Assembly (NCBI GenBank): GCA_963402885.1
Contig: OY727097.1
Span: 25,103,401 to 25,167,400, forward strand
Direction: 5' to 3'
Source: Antedon bifida
Lineage: Eukaryota > Echinodermata > Crinoidea > Comatulida > Antedonidae
Length of the DNA: 64,000 bases
In this document: piece after piece, positions 60,001-64,000 of the stretch
Layout: each line of letters starts with the position of its first letter
How positions within the stretch are numbered: the first letter of the stretch is position 1
The notes under the pieces: generated by a model
Told to the model about the DNA's origin: nothing
Seen by the model: only the letters and a program-made list of their open reading frames with translations
Database searches by the model: none
Program-made: the position numbers and the translations under genes

Positions 60001-61235
60001 GGTGCTTGTATGATAGTTAAACTACAGTTACAGTGGCAGCACTTGACAGGAAGGTACCCTTAGGGGAGTAGAAAGTTGCGGTATGTGTCGTCCACACCTG
60101 TGCGCAATTTAGCCCAGTAGGCTGCAAGTCGCAGGTTATTCCCCCATTTACATTTACAGTGTTTGACATTATTTGAATAAAATAAATCCCTCCTTTGAGA
60201 CACCCTTAGTCTGTGACATACACCCCTAATAAGTGGACACTTTGTTGTACCCTAAAGTGAAGTGACCTCCATCCACCCATATACACTGTATACTTATGTT
60301 AAGTTAACTGTTTGAAGAAGTTCTACTGTAATTCAATTCAAATTGTAATTGATGAATTAATATTTTGCTTTATGAATCATAATTCATCTTTACTACTTTT
60401 AAGGACAGTTCTATGACATATTTTACCATTTGATTGAACAATAATTGATTAAAACAACTCTATTATTTTCAAGGATCATACAGTACACATTTTACAGGTT
60501 TAAGTAATTTCAGAATTTGTATTAAAAACCTTGTATTGTATTGTAAATCTATGGCTACTGCCAAAAGTGTATATTCTGTTATTTTAACTTCCTGGTCATC
60601 ATTAAACATAAGATTGTATGGTAAGTGTGCATGGTTGTTTGTTATACAAATTTTCCTACTGCACTCATCCATGATAGTATACACATCCGGACACCATAGA
60701 TACTGTAAACAGGTTTCATTTTATAAATTTTTTGTTTCTATAACAAATCATTTTGTGAATTCACAGTGGCTACAGTTACTACTGTACCAGATGGTATTGT
60801 AGATAAAGCATATATTCTGGTTAATGTTGACTGTACAATTAAACATTATACAGAATCTTAAATAATTAAATATAACAAACTTGTACTGTACTACCATTTT
60901 GATGCATCGTGCATGATCGAACACCACTATTAGATTTACACTTGTTTCATTTCAACTGTTTTGTTTCTTTAAGCAAATTACTTTAGGTAGTTGACAATAA
61001 GTATAATAATAATGCTTGAAACTAATTCTTTCAATTGTGTCTATCTAACAGCCATGCAATCATAACCTTTCATATTTTGAACTTTTCAACATTGTTCGTG
61101 TGGTTTATTGTGGCACCACACACTTACCATCTTTTGATTGTTTAATGTCAAGCTATTTATAGATACCGTTGTGCTGTAAGTGCGTTCCTATTGCACAATG
61201 CTTAAACTCGATTTCTTTTCAGGAAACCAGAATAA
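42062..61235 (+). CDS. NUP98: Nucleoporin NUP98, model without the autoproteolytic domain
   Basis: Sixteen exons join in phase: 42062-42122, 42814-42981, 44524-44682, 45224-45396, 48329-48436, 49978-50131, 50966-51150, 52352-52471, 53199-53328, 53986-54168, 54474-54543, 54799-54976, 55638-55805, 56266-56381, 59280-59354 and 61223-61235; 686 residues. NUP98 lines the nuclear pore channel and binds transport receptors through FG repeats. Many FG/GLFG repeats occur in exons 1-11, split by the RAE1-binding GLEBS motif in exons 5-6 (TGTDTM-like start, then RHQVITAMKEYEAKSFEELR). After the repeats come the conserved LMTLITSPYGDNPLFRNM, RDEILKPTSAAAQKAL, RPKALQ and RRSVKKLVIKKKSPG blocks. The last exon adds only VKPE and a stop. 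The autoproteolytic domain and NUP96, normal in NUP98, are not found before the window ends; exon 15 may instead splice past 64000. Identification is firm; the 3' end is uncertain. Confidence 0.92.
42238..42556 (-). repeat. tRNA-derived SINE, minus strand (NUP98 intron 1)
   Basis: Read on the minus strand, the head AGCGCAGTGTGTTGGACGTC is followed by a decayed B box, then CACCCAGGTGTATAAAATGG and CATACGTGTTAGATAAAAAA. It ends near TGCTTACATGCGCTGTATAA. The same order is seen in the copy at 59540-59776. It is an old copy. Confidence 0.75.
43236..43404. mobile_element. Short TIR element with TTAA ends (NUP98 intron 2)
   Basis: TTAAAGGACAACTTGACC at the left and GGTCAAGTTGTCCTTTAA at the right are perfect inverted repeats. 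169 bp, non-coding. TTAA at both tips fits a piggyBac-like target, but TTAA here is also part of the repeat. Confidence 0.85.
43712..43860. mobile_element. Family-1 TIR element (MITE), copy 6 (NUP98 intron 2)
   Basis: GAGCTCTGTCTATACTATCC at the left and TATTGTAGACGGAGCTTTA at the right, with the core CCAAATATGGTAGTGATA. Both termini are present. Confidence 0.85.
46608..46910. mobile_element. Family-3 TIR element, copy 4 (NUP98 intron 4)
   Basis: Left end TTTAAAGATATATTGTCCCC; right end GGTGGGGAATACATCTTTAA. Both ends are kept. 303 bp. Confidence 0.85.
48055..48240 (-). repeat. SINE-like repeat, minus strand (NUP98 intron 4)
   Basis: On the minus strand, CTGCATTTGATTTGCAATAG comes first and a B-box-like GGTCCTGGGTTCAAGTCCTG is near 48110. 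It shares the AATAGGGATTATCAC block with the plus-strand repeat at 41.2 kb. It lies about 90 bp before NUP98 exon 5. Confidence 0.5.
48720..49708. mobile_element. Pogo/Tigger-like TIR element flanked by TA (NUP98 intron 5)
   Basis: CAGTCGACCTTCTCATTTAC at the left and GTAAATGAGAAGGTCGACTG at the right are perfect inverted repeats flanked by TA. The ends resemble the CAGTAGAACC element at 57532-58018. 989 bp without a transposase. It contains about four copies of GGCCTAGACTAGCTAAAC-like tandem units (49415-49495). Confidence 0.87.
50255..50510. repeat. Repeat of the GTAGAACAAGTC family with inverted ends (NUP98 intron 6)
   Basis: CTGGTGGTAGAACGAGTCTT at the left is matched inverted by GAGGACTTGTTCTACCACCT at the right. 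The body contains TCCAGTGTACACATCTAGCT and TTTCGAGACGAGTAGG, shared with the SINE-like copies at 3.7 and 41.0 kb. Confidence 0.65.
51608..51902. mobile_element. Family-2 TIR element, copy 2 (NUP98 intron 7)
   Basis: AGCCTGGTTTCCATAAAATC at the left and GATTTTATGGAAACCAGACT at the right, inverted. The interior matches the HAUS2 intron copy over most of its length (CGCTAGAATTTATC, AAATATTCTTTGGTAC, CGACATCTGCGCGTGTA). Confidence 0.9.
52041..52295. mobile_element. Family-1 TIR element, copy 7, enlarged (NUP98 intron 7)
   Basis: AAAGCTCTGTCTACACTATC at the left and TGATAGTGTAGACAGACCTT at the right. The core has extra tandem copies of ATGGTAGTGATATG, making it about 100 bp longer than the others. 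Both strands stay open, giving spurious ORFs. It ends 56 bp before NUP98 exon 8. Confidence 0.9.
52546..52700. mobile_element. Family-1 TIR element, copy 8 (NUP98 intron 8)
   Basis: TAAAGCTCTGTCTACACTAT at the left and TAGTGTAGACAGGGCTTAA at the right. It lies 75 bp after NUP98 exon 8, so two family-1 copies flank this 120-bp exon. Confidence 0.9.
55822..56140. mobile_element. Family-3 TIR element, copy 5 (NUP98 intron 13)
   Basis: TTTAAAGATATATTGTCCCC begins 16 bp after the exon-13 donor GT. Internal ATATGCTGTTTTATGTCGC matches the GAATATGCCATTTTAATGTC block of other copies. The right terminus has decayed. Confidence 0.78.
57532..58018. mobile_element. Pogo/Tigger-like TIR element flanked by TA (NUP98 intron 14)
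   Basis: CAGTAGAACCTTCATTTACG at the left and AAAATGGAGGTTCTACTG at the right, flanked by TA. 487 bp with no transposase. Several TTTTACGTACGC words lie next to the ends. Related to the element at 48720-49708. Confidence 0.85.
58485..58850. repeat. Long polypurine GGGAGA-type tract (NUP98 intron 14)
   Basis: About 360 bp of almost pure A/G on the plus strand, made of shuffled GGGAGA, GGAAAAG and GTGGAGAGA words. The few pyrimidines are mostly in GGTGGA and AGTGGAG. Open frames on both strands here are artefacts of composition. Confidence 0.93.
59540..59776 (-). repeat. tRNA-derived SINE, minus strand (NUP98 intron 15)
   Basis: On the minus strand: A-box region GTGGTGCAGTGTGTTGGACT, B box GGGTTCGAATCC (plus-strand 59722-59733), body CCACCCAGGTGTTC and CATACGTGTTACATCC, then TGTAGAGCGCTTTCACAGCA and an ATT-rich tail near 59540. 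This is the best-preserved SINE of the window, with intact pol III boxes. Confidence 0.85.
60040..60140 (+). repeat. SINE-like fragment (NUP98 intron 15)
   Basis: TTAGGGGAGTAGAAAGTTGC and CCCAGTAGGCTGCAAGTC match the SINE-like repeat at 3.9-3.99 kb. It is only the central part of that repeat. Confidence 0.6.
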
Positions 61236-62007
61236 AGACACCGATGCTTAATAGAATATAACCAAATACAATATGTATGCTGTTCTTAATATGTTTTCAT
61301 GGAATAACAAAAATAATAATTGTGACGATTTATTTACTTGATATTTACATTTTTTTTTAAATGTGTTCAAATGACACAGTGTAATTCTGGATAAATATAA
61401 AATTCAAAAGCTTAGAAATGTACAATTCCAAATATATATATTAAAACTATTATAATTTAAATTCAGAAATGGACAATGCATTATAATATACTTTATTCCA
61501 TATTGCATTAAAACAATTAACATTTAAATTAAGAAATATTAATTATTAAAAATGTGCGCATAATCTTTTTGTTGAACAATATCAAACTACTGTAGTGCAG
61601 TTAGAAACTACACTTTAACCTGTTTTATACAATTTTCTAGCAAGCTTTTTTGGGTAATCATGCGCTCTAGCTAGCAGTGAATTTGCCATTCCAAATTTTA
61701 CTTGAACAAAAAAAAAACATACATTGTATACATTGTAAAAAAAGTTATTGCATTAACTGAAGTAGAATAACTTTAAAATAACTCTGATTAAACGAATTGA
61801 TTGTATTAATAATCAAACATTTATATAGCCATACATACAGTATAACACAATTACCTTATATGACATACCTTATATGACTGATATTTTTGGAGGGCCTGGG
61901 GATATAAAACTTGAGATTGATATAGGGTGGAGTTATACTTGAGCCTGGGATTAATATACAGTATTTATATATAGTAGTCATGTCCATTAAACTTTGACAA
62001 TTGACAT
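61236..62007. other. Convergent intergenic stretch, NUP98 stop to kinase stop
   Basis: AT-rich, with no exon seen. It would hold the 3' UTRs of both convergent genes if NUP98 really ends at 61235. No APD-like coding block is seen here on the plus strand. Confidence 0.5.
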
Positions 62008-63720
62008 CTATAGTACTTTGAAAACTTTAATGTATTGCCTGTTCGCGACAATAACATGCCTACCGTTAACTGCAACAAATTGTTGTACAATTGGCTCAGA
62101 TGCAATGTTATGATCAAATTCTTTCTCAAGGAATTTCCCATTCTCATTGTACAGTACGACTTTTCTGTCTGTAAGTCCTACGATCATGCCAGAAGGAGCA
62201 ATTGTAAAATCCCGGATGTTTGTCAGATGGAGCGTTCTTTCGCGTTGACCTTGAATAGTGTACTTCTCTATGACACCCCTGTATGACCATGAGTTTACAT
62301 AGATGTGGTCTTTGTGAATTTTAAGAGTTGGATTTGCCTGTTTTGCAATGAATCCTGGAGAAGTAAACAACTCTTGTAGGAGTGTACCGTCAGGATCATA
62401 TTTTACACAGAACCATTCATATTTATCTTCTCTCAATGGTTGCCCGGGCAGTTCATCTGAAATGTTTAATACGCTTCTCTTTCGGTGAAACTTGGCTGAG
62501 AATAGTGACAGTAATTTTTGCCGACACATGGCATATATGTTGCCTTGTGAATCAATTGCGATTGATGAAACGTATTGCTGAGACTTTGACCCGCTGTTGT
62601 CTGTTAAGTAGAAACGAACATTCGTATTTGACTTTATTATCTTTGTTGTGCCGTCTTTCTTTCGTTTTGCGGCAATATCTTCTGTACGATTTTGGCTGAA
62701 TAAGTTTGCATTGCATATGCTTCGATTGCTTAGATGTTTTTTCGGAGTAAAGCCCGCGCCTGAGAAATTTATTGGTAGTATTTTGACTCGCTTGTGAAAC
62801 TTTGTATACGAAATCGCAGTGACAACAAGAAGGAAGTTGCCATTTTGGTTCGTTAATATGGATAAGAGCTTGTTTCCGTAACCAGGTACCTGTTGCATTG
62901 TTCTTATATTGGCAATTTCAACGACACGGAAACGTTCTTCTTGTTCTGTAACTTCAAATAGCATATCTCGTACTTGGGTGATAGTTGGACGGTCGTGATA
63001 GTCTTCCTGCCAGCATAGGAAGCCAAGGTTTTTCAATGTGTCTGGCCAGTTTTGTGGTACTGATAACGGAGGACTTGGAACCAGTCTTTCCCTTGCCAGA
63101 TCAAAGTCTGTTTTACCATCAAAATGGCGTGTTCCTGTCATGATCTCCCAGATGACAATCATCAAAGAATATACGTCTGATTTCTTACTGACAAGCGGTG
63201 GATTGTTCAACCTCTCTGCCGCCATGTATCTCATTGTTCCACCCGCTTGCGAAGGTCTTGTCGTTGCTTCCAACGTGCGTGCAATACCGAAGTCGCAAGC
63301 TTTAAGACCATTCGGAAAGACGAGAAAATTAGCTGGTTTGATGTCTTGATGAATTATATTGTTTCCATGAAGATACTCAATGGCAGCCACTGCATCATTT
63401 GACCAGGAATAATTAAGTGGTGCCGGTATCTGGACTCCACTCTGTAGTCGATCAGATAAACTTCCTGATGGCGTATACTCCATCACTATCATATTCCTGT
63501 GCTCTTTTGTGATGGCACCAATAAATTTTACAATATTCGGGTGGCTTAAGGTGGCATGATGTGATAGCTCTGTTTGACAGAAGAACCGGCTGTCTTTAAC
63601 GGCGACTGTACGTCTCTTGTATGTAGCCCTGAATACGATAGTGTTGTTGGTTTCGGCGATGGAAATTAGATTTTCCAGATGCTGGTACGGAATCTCTTTA
63701 AAGGTAGGATTGGATGCCAT
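62008..63720 (-). CDS. Single-exon TKL-like protein kinase with C-terminal propeller-like domain
   Basis: One uninterrupted frame of 570 codons, ATG at 63720 and TAG at 62008. The N-terminal kinase domain (about 12-260) has VAVK with Lys42, a probable alpha-C Glu51, the catalytic loop HQDIKPAN (124-131), CDFG (142-145), MAAE in the APE position, SDVYS (181-185) and DRP (243-245). The order and the YMAAERL and HPNIVKFIGA blocks suggest the TKL/TAK1-like group. The glycine-rich loop is unusual: IAETNNTIVF has no glycine. HQD replaces HRD. From about 285 to 570 are beta-rich repeats such as SSIAIDSQGNIYAMCRQKLL and FTIAPSGMIVGLTDRKVVLY, like NHL or six-bladed propellers. The absence of introns among intron-rich neighbours suggests a retrocopy or a lineage-specific single-exon family. 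The intact frame argues for function. Substrate and pathway are unknown. Confidence 0.88.
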   Translation of the reverse strand: MASNPTFKEIPYQHLENLISIAETNNTIVFRATYKRRTVAVKDSRFFCQTELSHHATLSHPNIVKFIGAITKEHRNMIVMEYTPSGSLSDRLQSGVQIPAPLNYSWSNDAVAAIEYLHGNNIIHQDIKPANFLVFPNGLKACDFGIARTLEATTRPSQAGGTMRYMAAERLNNPPLVSKKSDVYSLMIVIWEIMTGTRHFDGKTDFDLARERLVPSPPLSVPQNWPDTLKNLGFLCWQEDYHDRPTITQVRDMLFEVTEQEERFRVVEIANIRTMQQVPGYGNKLLSILTNQNGNFLLVVTAISYTKFHKRVKILPINFSGAGFTPKKHLSNRSICNANLFSQNRTEDIAAKRKKDGTTKIIKSNTNVRFYLTDNSGSKSQQYVSSIAIDSQGNIYAMCRQKLLSLFSAKFHRKRSVLNISDELPGQPLREDKYEWFCVKYDPDGTLLQELFTSPGFIAKQANPTLKIHKDHIYVNSWSYRGVIEKYTIQGQRERTLHLTNIRDFTIAPSGMIVGLTDRKVVLYNENGKFLEKEFDHNIASEPIVQQFVAVNGRHVIVANRQYIKVFKVL

Positions 63721-64000
63721 GATGCGTTTCTAAACGTCAGTCAAATCATTGTGTTTTAGCCTACAAGCTGAAATGAGAAAATGAAAGCTCTGATGTACTT
63801 GGTTGACTGATATTATTTATTATTATTTCACCTGTTCACTGAACTGTGAAAATTCTTTGACCTCTGTCAGACTCTGTTAATGTTTTAGTTTGCATGTCAG
63901 AATACTAGAATTAAGAATACCTTATAAAGCATTAATTATGTAAATAAAATAATACAATCAACCTTTGGGTTTATGTACAGTTTTACAATTACTTGTAGTT
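63721..64000 (-). promoter_or_regulatory. 5' flank of the kinase gene
   Basis: This is upstream of the minus-strand ATG and should contain the 5' UTR and possibly the promoter. A splice acceptor shortly upstream of the ATG cannot be excluded. No specific motif is seen. Confidence 0.3.

Noticed and set aside
62035-63349. Plus-strand ORFs of 83-105 codons opposite the kinase
   Set aside because: They are shadows of the 570-codon minus-strand kinase frame.

Overview
This is an AT-rich, intron-rich animal genome window. The gene set (HAUS2, UTP18, NUP98, an NDP kinase, an NXPE esterase and a BK-beta-like membrane protein), the frequent TAGGCCTA-type motifs in non-coding DNA, and the CR1/L2-type LINEs and tRNA-derived SINEs fit an invertebrate deuterostome. 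My best guess is an echinoderm such as a crinoid; that placement is inference, not proof. There are no prokaryotic features and no CRISPR array.

Layout, left to right. The last exon of an unrecognised gene lies at 297-524 (+). A three-exon nucleoside diphosphate kinase runs 6285-4361 (-). From 7.8 to 14.9 kb is a transposon graveyard: a TIR element, a LINE tail, and two LINE fragments joined head to tail on the - strand. A partial NXPE-family gene (+, 15753-20365) has an intron holding a 145-bp satellite and a large inverted-repeat structure. HAUS2 (+, five exons) and UTP18 (+, thirteen exons) follow 0.9 kb apart; UTP18 carries two intronic minisatellites. A two-exon, two-TM protein resembling BK-channel beta subunits lies at 35190-36708. 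NUP98 (+, 42062-61235, sixteen exons) has FG/GLFG repeats and a GLEBS motif, but its model stops before the autoproteolytic domain. A single-exon kinase with a C-terminal propeller-like region lies on the - strand at 63720-62008.

The genes are separate eukaryotic transcription units (centrosome/spindle, ribosome biogenesis, nuclear pore, nucleotide metabolism, signalling) and do not form one pathway. The unusual content is the dense set of non-autonomous DNA transposons. At least ten TIR families are present, several in multiple copies: eight of one family, five of another, and two hAT-type copies with exact 8-bp target duplications. Several copies sit within 10-20 bp of splice sites of HAUS2, UTP18 and NUP98.

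All exon models were built by hand: reading frames were joined at GT/AG sites with consistent phase, and family identity came from recalled protein motifs. No alignment or search was run.
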